The notes: generated by a model from the letters alone, not told the origin. Shown: positions 32,249 to 41,653, counted from the first letter of the stretch. The stretch is 64,000 nucleotides of DNA from JAXDAY01 sp034679345 (GCA_034679345.1 JAXDAY010000029.1:124001-188000); one strand, 5' to 3'. Translations and numbers: made by a program.

Positions 32249-33337
32249 TCAGCGGATCTCCCACTCCACCCCGGAGCGTATCCAGCTCGACTCGTATTCC
32301 CCTTCCTCGTCGGCGGCGCTCGCCCCGGCGGGAAGTCGGACGATGCGACCACCCCACTCCGCGGCCGCGAATGGCCGGATGACGCCCATGTCGATCGATG
32401 CGCGCAGACCGAAGCCGTAGATCCGATCGTTGCGGTGATAGCGGCTCTCGTCCAGCGGGTCGCCGGTCGTGTACTCCCGCCACTTCAACCGGCCGGAACC
32501 GGCGATCTCCCACGGGCGAGTCCCGCCCAGATCGAAGCTCACGGCGAGGGCGGCTCCGTGATCGCGATACGACCGGTCCGACCCGAGATCCGGCTCGTTA
32601 CGAGAGCGGCCGCTCGCGAAGAGGTACTCCGGCTCGACCTCGATCCTCTCTCCGAGGGGAAAGAGGATGCTCAGCTCCGTCCCGTCGATCGTCTCATCCC
32701 TCTCGTTGAACCATCGGTTGCGGTCCTCGCGCGCGTGCAGGTAGGCGACGGAGCCGCGGATCTGGCCGATCGTCCGGCCGATCGCCGCCCGGTAGTCCTG
32801 CTCTTCGAACGACTCGGGCCGGAATGCGGGGGCCCCGGGCGGCGCGTCCTTGTCCCGGCGATGGCGCAGATAGATCTGGGGCGAGTAGCGCGCCCGCAGA
32901 TCGATCTGCCACTCATCGGGGAGCTTCTGCCGCATCCGGATCTCGAAGCGGTCCTGCCCGAGGATCGCCGTGCGCATCCACTCCGAACGCCGATAGCCCA
33001 GCTCGAATCGCAGCTTCTTGTAGAATGAAGCGATCTCCCATTGTCCCCAGATCTCCGCCTCCGCGCGCGCGTCCTCGAGATGCTCGACGACGAAGAGGTA
33101 GTCGGGATCATCGGTGCCGAACGCGGCTTCCTCCGCGGTCGAGGAACCGAGAATGTTGTCGTGGTAGCCCACCGCGACCGACCCGCCCATGGATACCGGT
33201 CTCAGGGACGAGTCGCCTCGAGCGGCGGAGCTCGGCAAGAGGGCGAAGGCCATCGAGAGAAGGAGGCAGACCGGCTTCGCGAGGAGCCAGGTTCCCTCTC
33301 GCGCGTGCTGCGGCATCCAAACGATTCGCGGGCCCAT
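32249..33337 (-). CDS. Predicted outer-membrane beta-barrel protein
   Basis: The protein has 362 residues. I use ATG 33337, 2 bases after the preceding glycosyltransferase stop; ATG 33316 seven codons later is an alternative. The signal peptide is near AKPVCLLLSMAFALLPSSAA. The body is a series of alternating strands such as YHDNILGSS, FRPESFEEQDYRAAIGR, YLFASGRSRNEPDLGSD and RSGVEWEIR, ending in an aromatic/Arg pair typical of outer-membrane barrels. Strands (~12-14) with many Arg/Glu/Tyr resemble TIGR03016/surface-assembly-type barrels. Likely an export or assembly pore for the sugar or protein made by its neighbours. Function inferred from fold and context. Confidence 0.7.
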   Translation of the reverse strand: MGPRIVWMPQHAREGTWLLAKPVCLLLSMAFALLPSSAARGDSSLRPVSMGGSVAVGYHDNILGSSTAEEAAFGTDDPDYLFVVEHLEDARAEAEIWGQWEIASFYKKLRFELGYRRSEWMRTAILGQDRFEIRMRQKLPDEWQIDLRARYSPQIYLRHRRDKDAPPGAPAFRPESFEEQDYRAAIGRTIGQIRGSVAYLHAREDRNRWFNERDETIDGTELSILFPLGERIEVEPEYLFASGRSRNEPDLGSDRSYRDHGAALAVSFDLGGTRPWEIAGSGRLKWREYTTGDPLDESRYHRNDRIYGFGLRASIDMGVIRPFAAAEWGGRIVRLPAGASAADEEGEYESSWIRSGVEWEIR

Positions 33338-33341
33338 CGCG

Positions 33342-34712
33342 TCAGGCCCGAGGACGGGGGATGGCGGGGATGGGAGGAATGGCGGCCGTGCGCCTCCAGA
33401 ATGGGGCCAGATCGCGCCTCGAGGGAACGGGCAGCGAGGAGGACAGGAATCGCGTGCGGCGCTCCTCGACGATCGGCCGATCGCGGCCATCGGCGCGATC
33501 CGTCTCCGTCTCGCGAGGCGATCGGAACCACGGCGACTCCCTTCCGAGCATCTCCGCGAGTCGATCGAGCCCATCGATCGCCGGGAGGCGCGCCGCGGAA
33601 ATCCCCGCAGGGCGTTCGATGGCTTCCTGGATCGCCGCAGCCACGCTCGTTGCGTCGAGGCGAGTTGGATCGATCGAGCGAAGGATGCCGCGCTCCTCCA
33701 GGAGGCGGGCGCGAATCGACTGCTCCATGCGCGGATAGGTCCGCGGCAGGACGAGGGCAGAGCGCGCATGCGAGAAGATCTCGCAACAGGTGTTGTATCC
33801 GGCCATGGCGATGGTGAGATCCGCCCCGGACATCCGTCGGGGGAGATCGGGAACGAACTCGTGGAATCCGGCTCGAATCCCCGCGCAGAGCCGGGCGACC
33901 GATCTTCGCTCCTCATGGTCCATCAAGGGTCCGGTGACGACCTCCACTTGAACCTCGGCGCTTCGATCCCTGAGCCAGCCTCGCAGGAGCTGCGCCAACG
34001 CCTCGGTCGCCGCGGTGAGGAACTCCGCGCCGTCGCCCCCTCCGCCGGCGGACAGGAGGATCCGCGCGGGTCCAGCTCCGCGACGCTGCCCCGGGGGCAG
34101 ATGCCTCGGGCTTGGCGCGGCATAGCCGACGTGGGACGTCTTGTCCTCGGGGAGGCCGTAGGCCGCCACGCTGTCCCACACCGACCGATCGCCCAGCACG
34201 AAGATCCGGTCGTAGTGGCTATGCAATAGATCGCCGCTCCCGTCACGCCGCCACTGCTCGCGGATCACGAGGGGATCGTCGAGGATGTCCCTCAGGTTCA
34301 GCACGAGATAGGGACGGGGGCGCATGGTATGAAGCGCCCGCAGCGTCGGCAGCACCTCGCCTTTCATCCCGAGCGGCACGTTGTCCACCATGAAGACATG
34401 GGGACGGAACGCCTCTGCCGTGCCCAAGATCAAGTCCCGCCGGAGCTTCTTGATCTGGCTGAAGCGGATCCCGAGCTCGCGGGCCCTGTACTCCTGCGGG
34501 CCGGACTTCACCACCGAAGGCAGCTTCACCAGGTCTGCGCCCGGAGGGAGCTGGAAGTAGGGCGCGACGGGGGAGCCCGAGAGGATCAAGACCGATGTCT
34601 GTGGATGCCGCTCCCGGATCGCCCGGGCGATCCGTACCGTTCGCGTCAGGTGGCCGAGACCGTAGGTGTCGTGCGAGTACATGAGCACCCGCACTGTATC
34701 AACGCGATGCAT
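33342..34712 (-). CDS. COG4671-type predicted glycosyltransferase
   Basis: The protein has 456 residues. ATG 34712 follows TGGAGGAGC. The N-terminal block is RVLMYSHDTYGLGHLTRT with ARAIRERHP, the MurG-like G-loop. The middle has VFMVDNVPLGMKGEV and ILLSAGGGGDGAEFL, and the C-terminal nucleotide-binding block has MSGADLTIAMAGYNTCCEI and RTYPRMEQSIRARLL. This matches COG4671 glycosyltransferases (predicted UDP-sugar transferases). A basic Arg/Pro tail follows (RRDLAPFWRRTAAIP). It is the first gene of a compact seven-gene minus-strand set ending at the APH kinase. The start gap has no clear promoter. Confidence 0.82.
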   Translation of the reverse strand: MHRVDTVRVLMYSHDTYGLGHLTRTVRIARAIRERHPQTSVLILSGSPVAPYFQLPPGADLVKLPSVVKSGPQEYRARELGIRFSQIKKLRRDLILGTAEAFRPHVFMVDNVPLGMKGEVLPTLRALHTMRPRPYLVLNLRDILDDPLVIREQWRRDGSGDLLHSHYDRIFVLGDRSVWDSVAAYGLPEDKTSHVGYAAPSPRHLPPGQRRGAGPARILLSAGGGGDGAEFLTAATEALAQLLRGWLRDRSAEVQVEVVTGPLMDHEERRSVARLCAGIRAGFHEFVPDLPRRMSGADLTIAMAGYNTCCEIFSHARSALVLPRTYPRMEQSIRARLLEERGILRSIDPTRLDATSVAAAIQEAIERPAGISAARLPAIDGLDRLAEMLGRESPWFRSPRETETDRADGRDRPIVEERRTRFLSSSLPVPSRRDLAPFWRRTAAIPPIPAIPRPRA

Positions 34713-34873
34713 GACTTGCTCCTCCAGGGATCCGCCTCGAGGATAGGGTCGCGTGAAGTCCCCAATTGATACCCATGAAGCATATGAAAATCCATAGGAT
34801 CTCGGAACCTCTTGCATCCCTTCATGTAGCCGCGATTCTCCATGGCCCGGCGGCCTATGGTACGCTGCGAGTC

Positions 34874-35524
34874 ATGGCCGACCGACAATCCTCCAGCGCG
34901 CCTCGATCGAGAGGCGCCAGACCCCCGGTATCCATCTGGAAGGCCGTGGACGCGGATCGCCTGGTTGCCGGCTGCCTCGAGAACTCCCCGGGGGCGTGGG
35001 AGGAGTTCATCCGCCGCTACGGCAATCTGATCTACTCGACGCTCATGCGGCTGGGTCTGGATCCGGACGCCCGTGAGGAGAGCTTCCAGAGCGCCGCGGT
35101 CGCGATCTACCGGTCCATGCCGCGCCTGCGCGACTCGGGTCGTCTCGTGCCCTGGATCATCCGCATCGCCTATCGCCAGGGGGTTGATCAGATCCGATCG
35201 CGCACAAGGAGCAAGGAGACTCCCCTTGACGCTCTCACGGAGTCGAGCCTGCACCGGGAGGCGATGCCCCTGGGGGACGAAGCGGATCCGCCGGACGAGC
35301 TGCGGGTGCGCCTGGAGCGGGCCCAGCTGGCCGCCGAGATCCTCGAGGGGCTCGGTGAGCGCTGCCGGCGGCTGCTGACCATGCTCTTCTGTGAGCGTCC
35401 TGCTCCCGCGTACGGGGAGATCGCCCGGAGAGAGGGGATTCCTCCCGGCAGCATCGGCCCCACCCGCGCCCGGTGCCTGGAGAAGGCCCGGCACCTCGCC
35501 GCCGGCTGGGGCCGGCTCGGCTGA
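34874..35524 (+). CDS. RNA polymerase sigma-70/ECF-like factor
   Basis: The protein has 216 residues. ATG 34874 is chosen because a helical sigma domain starts soon after; only a weak GCGAG precedes it. TATGGT 12 bases upstream could be a -10, giving a near-leaderless message. Region 2 appears as EFIRRYGNLIYSTLMRLGLD and AIYRSMPRLRDSGRLVPWII. The C-terminal region 4 helix-turn-helix is PAYGEIARREGIPPGSIGPT with RARCLEKARHL. Short length and missing region 1.1 and 3 identify the ECF/sigma-70 family group (RpoE-like, with GSIGPTRARxLEKAR as in SigZ-type). No anti-sigma factor is adjacent, so the activating signal is unknown. A secreted subtilase gene follows. Confidence 0.85.
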   Translation: MADRQSSSAPRSRGARPPVSIWKAVDADRLVAGCLENSPGAWEEFIRRYGNLIYSTLMRLGLDPDAREESFQSAAVAIYRSMPRLRDSGRLVPWIIRIAYRQGVDQIRSRTRSKETPLDALTESSLHREAMPLGDEADPPDELRVRLERAQLAAEILEGLGERCRRLLTMLFCERPAPAYGEIARREGIPPGSIGPTRARCLEKARHLAAGWGRLG

Positions 35525-35574
35525 CGCTCGGGCCACGGGACCCGGTCCCGGATCGCCTCGCCCTCGCTTCACGG

Positions 35575-35604
35575 TTGCGGAGTCCGCCCGCGGGGTAGTA
35601 AGAT
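35575..35604 (+). promoter_or_regulatory. Sigma-70-like promoter of the subtilase gene
   Basis: TTGCGG (35575-35580), 18 bases, TAAGAT (35599-35604). Transcription near 35611 gives a leader of about 28 nt to ATG 35639. Confidence 0.5.
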
Positions 35605-35638
35605 CACATGTGCACTTTGATTAGGGGGCTGAATAATC

Positions 35639-37174
35639 ATGGCTCTGCGGTCGCACCGCAATAAATCGTCGTTACGACGCTTCGTCATCTGGGCTTGGCT
35701 GCCGCTGTCGCTTGCCGTCGGACGCTCAGGCGCGGAAGAGTATCTCCCCGGCGTTCTCCATGTGGAGCTCGTCCCCGGCGCCAGCATCGATCTCCTGAAC
35801 GACCGCTATGGCTCGACGAGCATCGACTCCTTGCCTCCCCTCTACCAGATCTCCGTTCCGGAGGGGGAGACGGAGGCCTCGTTCCTCCTGCTGCTGCTCG
35901 CGGATCCGGATGTCGCTGACGCGGAGTACTCCTGGGAGAGCGAGACGCCGGAGGGGATCCGGCAGATGGTCGTCACCGCCGTCGGAGCGACGATCGAGGA
36001 TTACCTCGACCAAGGAGTCGCCGAGCGTCTGCGCCTGGCCGACGCGCATGCTCACGCGCGCGGGGAGGGAATCCTCATCGCGGTGATCGACACCGGTGTC
36101 CTGGCATCGCATCCCGCGCTGCAGGACGCGATCGTCCCGGGCGGTTGGGACTTCGTCGATGACGACTCCGATCCGGCCGACTCTGCCGACGGGATCGACA
36201 ACGACGACGACGGACTCACCGACGAAGGCGCGGGGCATGGAACGATGGTGGCAGGAATCATCCACCTCGTGGCTCCGGAGGCAAGGCTCCTGCCGATCCG
36301 CGTGCTCGACGACGAGGGGCAGTCGACCACGTTCATGGTTGCCCGGGCGATCCGCTACGCGCTGGACCAGGGAGCGGATCTGGTCAACCTGAGCCTCGGG
36401 TTGACGGAGCAATCCTCCGTCATCGACAACGAGATCGAGCCGACGGAGGACACGAGCGTCGGGCTGGCCTCCGGCGCCGGAAACCTCGGGAGCGAGGATC
36501 CGGAGTACTATCCGGCCGGCGACTCACGCGTTCTCTCCATCGCCGCGGTCGACTCGATGGACATCAAGGCCGACTTCTCGAGTTGGCACTCCAGCGTGGA
36601 CGTCTCCGCGCCGGGGCAGGGGATCCTTGCGCCGTATCACGACGGCGGTTACGCGGTCGGAGCGGGGACCTCGTTCGCCACGGCGTTCGTCACCGGCATC
36701 GCGGCGCTGCTCCAGAGTATCGACCCGAACCTGAACCAGGATGACCTCTACGACTTGGTCGAGCTCGGCACCGTGCCGATCGACGATCTCCCCGGAAACG
36801 AGCCGTACGAGGGAGAGCTCGGTTCGGGACGTGTGGACGCCTTCGAGGCCGTGCTGACCCTGCTCCCCACGGCCGCCGCCGGTGACCGGCTGCATGATCG
36901 GACACCGCGACTGGTCATCTCACCTAATCCGGCGCCCGCCGGCCGGACGATCAACCTGTCGCTACGCAACGGAGGCGACCGCAACGGCACCGCGATTCTC
37001 GTCGACGCCCTCGGCCGCGAGGCCGGGCGGATCCCCTTGTCCGGCGGAGCGGGGACCTGGACGGGCCGGGACGGGAGCGGGCGAAACCTCCCGGCGGGGC
37101 TCTACTTCATCCGCATCGCGGGCATCTCCGGCGCCGCAGCGAACCTGGGTCGCGTCGTTCTGCTGAAGCCCTAG
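35639..37174 (+). CDS. Secreted subtilisin-like serine protease (S8) with FlgD-like tail
   Basis: The protein has 511 residues with AGGGGG before the ATG. Signal peptide RFVIWAWLPLSLAVGRSGA. An inhibitor-like propeptide spans about 30-120. The S8 catalytic domain has D151 (IAVIDTGV), H200 (GHGTMVAG), N282 (ASGAGN, oxyanion) and S345 (GTSFATAFV), so the full triad is present. A C-terminal FlgD-like region begins LVISPNPAPAGRTINLSL and has WTGRDGSGRNLPAGLYFI. Secreted or surface-anchored protease acting on extracellular protein. A sigma-factor gene precedes it, but dependence on it is unknown. Confidence 0.93.
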   Translation: MALRSHRNKSSLRRFVIWAWLPLSLAVGRSGAEEYLPGVLHVELVPGASIDLLNDRYGSTSIDSLPPLYQISVPEGETEASFLLLLLADPDVADAEYSWESETPEGIRQMVVTAVGATIEDYLDQGVAERLRLADAHAHARGEGILIAVIDTGVLASHPALQDAIVPGGWDFVDDDSDPADSADGIDNDDDGLTDEGAGHGTMVAGIIHLVAPEARLLPIRVLDDEGQSTTFMVARAIRYALDQGADLVNLSLGLTEQSSVIDNEIEPTEDTSVGLASGAGNLGSEDPEYYPAGDSRVLSIAAVDSMDIKADFSSWHSSVDVSAPGQGILAPYHDGGYAVGAGTSFATAFVTGIAALLQSIDPNLNQDDLYDLVELGTVPIDDLPGNEPYEGELGSGRVDAFEAVLTLLPTAAAGDRLHDRTPRLVISPNPAPAGRTINLSLRNGGDRNGTAILVDALGREAGRIPLSGGAGTWTGRDGSGRNLPAGLYFIRIAGISGAAANLGRVVLLKP

Positions 37175-37300
37175 GACCCCCCCGAAGGAAGCGGGCGGCT
37201 TCTCCCACCTTCCGGTGGTGAACGGCTCTCCGGCTGCCGATAGTTACTTTGGCCAATCTGGCTCGAGCACGAATCGGCGCTGCCCAGGAGACCGCGAAAC

Positions 37301-39064
37301 ATGCAGTCAATCGCCCCCGACGAACAAGATCCCCAGGCGCGTCCTGAGGAAACCGGGTTGGACTCCACCCGGCTCGAAGAGATCGCAGCGTGGGTAGTCC
37401 AGCTATCCCGCACCCTCAAGACCTGCCGGCTCTACGACTCCTCGAACCCCACGGTGCTGCGATTTCGCGAGGACCTGGTCGTCTCGCTCGTCTGGCTCCT
37501 GGGGCGGCACGGTCCATTCGAGGTCGAGATCACCGGAACCGATCTCCTGCTCTCCGGAACCCCCCTATTTCCCGCGAACGCGCGCGACGAGGGGCTCGCC
37601 TTCGCATTCTATCGGGACGGCGTGCGGGCGGTGCGGTTCCTGCCGGGCATTACGCCGGACGAGGTGGAGGCGCTTCTCGAGGCGCTGCTCCGCCGAGGTC
37701 GAGCGGGCGACGTCGAAGAAGATGATCTGGTGACGCTGCTCTGGCAGTCGCACCACCCCCATCTGGAGATCGAGTGCGTCAGCCTGGATGGGGAAGTCGA
37801 CCCGGTCGAGGAGGGCGCGTCGGCCCAAGAGCCGATCCCGTGGCCGCTCCAAACCTCCAGCCAACCGGACGACGCGGAGTCGGCAGCAGGCCCGGGCGCG
37901 ATGCCGGATGTCCTGGCGCCCGAGCCGGAAGGGTTCAATCGATCCGACGACTGGCCGATCGGTGACGAGATCGAGGTGATCGAGGAGGGATTGATCGACC
38001 TCGAGGCGCGGCTGGGAGAAGACGTGGAGCGCTTCCGCGGCGAGTTCGTCTCGGAACGCCGCGACGCACTGCACAAGAGACTCATCGACATCGTGGAGGC
38101 GTGCCTATCTGCCGGCGCGACCGCGGGGGATCGCAAGGAGCTTGACCGACTCCTGCCGCGGGCGGCGCGGGCGGCGCTTTCAGACGGGGACTGGGGTGCG
38201 GCGCGCGCCGCGGTCGAGCTGATCCGCGGATCGAGCGAGGCCGATTCCCTCTTCGAGGATCTCGCGACGCAGCTCGCCTCGTCGGAGATCGCTCGCGAGA
38301 CAGCCCGTCGGATCGATCATCCGTCGGGGGAGATTCCACCCGATCTTCTCGGGACGCTTCGCGTGATGGGCGCTCCCGCGATCCGTTGGGCGGCCGACGT
38401 CCTCGGGGAGCTCCGGCGCGCGCGCGTGCGGGAGCGGTGGATCGCGGCTGTCAAGGATTCGGTGCGCGAGGCGCCGGAGAGGCTGCGGCCGTCGCTGGGC
38501 GCGGATGGGGAAGCCTGGACCAAGAGCGCCGTCGAGCTCCTCGGGGCGGCCGGCGGTCCGGCCGTGGTCCCGATGCTCGAGCTCGCCGCGGACGCGTCCG
38601 ACCCCGTCGTGCGCCAATCGGTTGTGGAGGCGTTGGGGGGAATCGAGACCGCGCCGGCGCGCCGACTGCTCGCCCGCTTCCTCGACGCGCCGGAGTCCCG
38701 GCTCTTCTGCGCGGCGCTCCAGAGGCTCTCACAGGCGCCGGACCTCGAGCTGGTCGTCCGCCTTCAGACGCGGATCCAGTCGGCGGAGTTCGACTCGCGT
38801 CCGGCTGGCGAGCGCCGGCTCGTCTTCTCCGTGCTGGCCTCTTGCGCCACGGAGGAGACGGTGGAGTTCCTCGACGGGGAGCTCCACCGGGGCGGCTGGC
38901 TCTCGCGACCGAACGAGAATCGGCTGCAGTCGGTCGCCCGATGCCTCGCGAGGATCGGCACGGAGAGGGCGCGCGCCGTCCTCCAGAAGGGAGCTGGATC
39001 GCGCAAGCCGGCAGTCCGCCGCGCCTGCAGCGGGGCGATGGGGGGAGGAGACGCGCATGCCTGA
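37301..39064 (+). CDS. HEAT-repeat protein with HD-GYP-type N-terminal domain
   Basis: The protein has 587 residues. ATG 37301 follows GGAGACCG. N-terminal ~150 residues (LKTCRLYDSSNPTVLRFRED, FEVEITGTDLLLSGTPLF) match the N-terminal region of the following HD-GYP protein in pattern: SRTLKTCRLYDSSNP is equivalent to LRTTRTHESTNE, and a LYIGPTRVRV-like strand occurs in both. An acidic Pro-rich linker (about 165-215) follows. The C-terminal ~300 residues contain HEAT/PBS-like repeats (AVELLGAAGGPAVVPMLELA, DPVVRQSVVEALGGIETAPA). Likely a scaffold binding partner. It overlaps the HD-GYP gene by 8 bases, so they are co-translated and probably function together. Confidence 0.78.
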   Translation: MQSIAPDEQDPQARPEETGLDSTRLEEIAAWVVQLSRTLKTCRLYDSSNPTVLRFREDLVVSLVWLLGRHGPFEVEITGTDLLLSGTPLFPANARDEGLAFAFYRDGVRAVRFLPGITPDEVEALLEALLRRGRAGDVEEDDLVTLLWQSHHPHLEIECVSLDGEVDPVEEGASAQEPIPWPLQTSSQPDDAESAAGPGAMPDVLAPEPEGFNRSDDWPIGDEIEVIEEGLIDLEARLGEDVERFRGEFVSERRDALHKRLIDIVEACLSAGATAGDRKELDRLLPRAARAALSDGDWGAARAAVELIRGSSEADSLFEDLATQLASSEIARETARRIDHPSGEIPPDLLGTLRVMGAPAIRWAADVLGELRRARVRERWIAAVKDSVREAPERLRPSLGADGEAWTKSAVELLGAAGGPAVVPMLELAADASDPVVRQSVVEALGGIETAPARRLLARFLDAPESRLFCAALQRLSQAPDLELVVRLQTRIQSAEFDSRPAGERRLVFSVLASCATEETVEFLDGELHRGGWLSRPNENRLQSVARCLARIGTERARAVLQKGAGSRKPAVRRACSGAMGGGDAHA

Positions 39065-40493
39065 GATCACCGCACGAATGGAGACCCCCCATCGGAGCGA
39101 GGAGTGGATCACGGAGGAGGACGCGCACGCCTTCATGGTGCGTTTCCTGGCGCTTCTGAGAACCACGAGAACTCACGAGTCGACCAACGAGGCCTTCCGC
39201 AGGCCGGTCCGGGAGCTGATGGGGCTCTTGCGGGGGTGGTTCGAGGAATCGGAGGAGATCCTCCTGGTCGCCCGCTCCGGGCATCTCTACATCGGCCCGA
39301 CGCGGGTCCGCGTCCGCTCATCGATGCTCTCCGCGCAGCGCGCGCTCATGGAAGAGCTCAAGACCCGCGGACTCTCGGGCATCCGATTCCACCGCGAGAT
39401 CGAGGAGGAGGGGCTCGTCCAGTTCGTCGGCCTGCTGGAATCCGCCCAGGGGGATGAGGCGGCATCCCGTTTCGCCGCCGCATGGGAGAAGGACGAGGTG
39501 CCGGGGATCTGTCCCGTTCCCGGGAGCCCCGGGGACTCGGCGAGGAACGAGCGCCCCGGGGAGAGGGAGCGAGCCCGGAGGCTCTTCGAACACGCGATCG
39601 CCGGAACGCGGCGGATCCTCATCAAGGCGCAGGAGACCGGACGCCCGGATCTCCGCCAGGCGAAGCGTCTCGTTCAGCCGGTCGTCGACACGATCCTCCA
39701 GCACGAGTACTCGATCGTGGGCCTGACAGCCCTCAAGAGCCACGACAGCTACACGTGCGCCCACTCGCTGAACGTGAGCATCCTTGCAGTCGGGATGGGC
39801 CAGGCGGTCGGCCTACCGCGCCAGGCCCTCGCCGATCTCGGCGTCGCCGCCTTGCTCCACGACATCGGCAAGGTCGCGATCCCCGGTGAGATCCTTCGCA
39901 AGCCGGGGACTCTAACGCCCGAAGAGTGGGATCTCATCCGGCGACATCCGATCGAGGGGGTCCGCGCGCTGTCCAGGATTCAGGGGCTCTCGGCCCTCGC
40001 GCTGGACGCGATGCGCGTCTGCCTCGAACATCACATGAACGTCGACGCCACCGGCTATCCTCCCATCCGGGGAGGCTGGAGGCAGTCGACGGCATCGAGG
40101 ATCACCGCCGTCGCCGATTTCTTCGACGCCGTCACGGCGCATCGCGCCTACCGGCCGCGGCCCTGGTCGCCGTTCGAGGCGTTGACCTTCCTCATGGGGC
40201 CGATGCAGCAGATCTTCGATCCCGCGGTGCGGTGGGCGCTCGTCCGGACGGTCGGTCTCTATCCGGCGGGGACGGTTCTTCGAACGCGCTCGGGCCATGT
40301 CGTCCTCGCGATCGCGCCGAATGGAGGCGATCCGCGCCGTCCGACCTGCCAGCTCGTGCTGCGCCCCGATGGGTCGATTGCGCCCGAGGAGGATCCGGAG
40401 ATCTGGGATCCCATGCCGCCCGAGGAACAAGTCGTGGCCGTCGTGCCTCCGGAGGAATGCGGGATCGACACGTCGGAGCGGCTCGCCGCCTAG
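39057..40493 (+). CDS. HD-GYP domain protein (predicted cyclic-di-GMP phosphodiesterase)
   Basis: The protein has 478 residues, start overlapping the previous stop by 8 bases. Residues ~25-160 share the unrecognised N-terminal domain with the HEAT protein. The C-terminal HD-GYP domain (about 210-400) has HDSYTCAHSLNVSIL, LLHDIGKVAIPGEIL (HD pair plus the IGK), RHPIEGV and HHMNVDATGYP. The GYP motif is present, so cyclic-di-GMP hydrolysis is plausible; the HHExxDGxGYP consensus is varied (MNVDA). A ~75-residue tail (RPTCQLVLRPDGSIAPEED) follows. No TM segment, so cytosolic. It overlaps the convergent FIST gene by 4 bases at the stop. Confidence 0.85.
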   Translation: MPEITARMETPHRSEEWITEEDAHAFMVRFLALLRTTRTHESTNEAFRRPVRELMGLLRGWFEESEEILLVARSGHLYIGPTRVRVRSSMLSAQRALMEELKTRGLSGIRFHREIEEEGLVQFVGLLESAQGDEAASRFAAAWEKDEVPGICPVPGSPGDSARNERPGERERARRLFEHAIAGTRRILIKAQETGRPDLRQAKRLVQPVVDTILQHEYSIVGLTALKSHDSYTCAHSLNVSILAVGMGQAVGLPRQALADLGVAALLHDIGKVAIPGEILRKPGTLTPEEWDLIRRHPIEGVRALSRIQGLSALALDAMRVCLEHHMNVDATGYPPIRGGWRQSTASRITAVADFFDAVTAHRAYRPRPWSPFEALTFLMGPMQQIFDPAVRWALVRTVGLYPAGTVLRTRSGHVVLAIAPNGGDPRRPTCQLVLRPDGSIAPEEDPEIWDPMPPEEQVVAVVPPEECGIDTSERLAA

Positions 40494-41653
40494 CGGAAGA
40501 GCGCCAGGCTCGCAGTGTGGCCGTGGAGGAAGTTGCGTCCTCCCACGGGGCCGATCTCGCCCGCGCAGAAGAAGCCCGCGAGCGGAAACTCGCCCAGCAC
40601 GGCCCGGATGAGGCGCAAATCGCCGTCGGGTTCGTCGTAGAGGCGCCGCCCCCTCGCATTGCACGAGAAGAGCAGCCCTCCCCGCGGGACGCCGAACACG
40701 GTCTGCGGCGTCAATAGAAGCTCGAAATCCTCCCGGGCCGTGCGCGCGTCCCGGAGATGGAAGCGGATGCGCTCCTCCACCTCGATCGCGTCGGCGACGG
40801 CCATCGCCCCGGTCTGACGGTCGATTCCCATGACTCCGCGGATGAGGAAACCCCCTCTTCCGAGCTCCTCCGGCCCCGTGCGGATCGACCGGCCGACGAA
40901 GAGGCCGTTTCGCAGCAGATTCCGGTCGCGCGAGGGGAGGGCCTCGACGATCTCCTCGATCATCTCGAGTGGAGGCCGCCCGTCGAGCTCCTGGATCAGA
41001 TTCTCTCGTGAGCCGGTCACCGTGAGGGTCGGCCCGAACGGGCGACATCCCTGGGAGACGACAGTGTCGACCTCGATCGATCCGCTGAAGGCGAGGGCGA
41101 CCGCCCCCTCCCGCTCGACTCGATCATCGATCATGAGGATCGTTTCACCGGGTCCTCGGGCGCCGCTTGCCATCCCGCCGGCCACGGGCATCTTGGGCGA
41201 GAGAGTCGTGAAGGTCTCCAGCGCCGCCTCGACCGAGCTCGAGTAGGGATCGCCGAGGAGCAGGAGAAGGCGCGACGAGCCGTCCCGAACCGCCGTGGGG
41301 AGGAGGGGCTCAAGTTCCCGCGCAGGACGGGTCATGTCGCGCGGCGCGAGGAATGCCGACTCGAGCCGCACGCCCGGCAGCCGGGCCCCCATCGCGGTCA
41401 ACGCAGGCCGCTCCTCATACTCGTGCTCTCCGCCGATCACCCCCTCGCCCATGCAGCCGATGAACGCGGCGGGTCGAAGGGCGCCTCGAAGCGTCGTTGC
41501 GAGCTTCTCGATCTGTTGCGCGTGATGCCTGGAGAAGAAGACCACGAGGAGATCGATCCCCCCATCGCCCGGCTCCATCTCCAGGCCGCGCGCGATCTCC
41601 CGAGTCGCTTCGGACGGATCGGTGTGGGTCGTGACCGCTGCTGCAAACTCCAT
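40490..41653 (-). CDS. FIST domain signal protein (FIST-N plus FIST-C)
   Basis: The protein has 387 residues. GAGGGGTCTCG precedes the ATG. The N-terminal FIST domain has LLVVFFSRHHAQQIEKLATT, IGCMGEGVIGG and LLLLGDPYSSSVEAALET. The C-terminal FIST-C half has ASGARGPGETILMID, VVSQGCRPFGPTLTVTG, GFLIRGVMGIDRQTGAMAVA and GGLLFSCNARG, ending GFFCAGEIGPVGGRNFLHGH. FIST proteins are sensory domains often joined to signalling modules and proposed to bind small ligands. It stands alone, convergent with the HD-GYP gene, so it may feed the same signalling chain. Confidence 0.88.
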   Translation of the reverse strand: MEFAAAVTTHTDPSEATREIARGLEMEPGDGGIDLLVVFFSRHHAQQIEKLATTLRGALRPAAFIGCMGEGVIGGEHEYEERPALTAMGARLPGVRLESAFLAPRDMTRPARELEPLLPTAVRDGSSRLLLLLGDPYSSSVEAALETFTTLSPKMPVAGGMASGARGPGETILMIDDRVEREGAVALAFSGSIEVDTVVSQGCRPFGPTLTVTGSRENLIQELDGRPPLEMIEEIVEALPSRDRNLLRNGLFVGRSIRTGPEELGRGGFLIRGVMGIDRQTGAMAVADAIEVEERIRFHLRDARTAREDFELLLTPQTVFGVPRGGLLFSCNARGRRLYDEPDGDLRLIRAVLGEFPLAGFFCAGEIGPVGGRNFLHGHTASLALFR

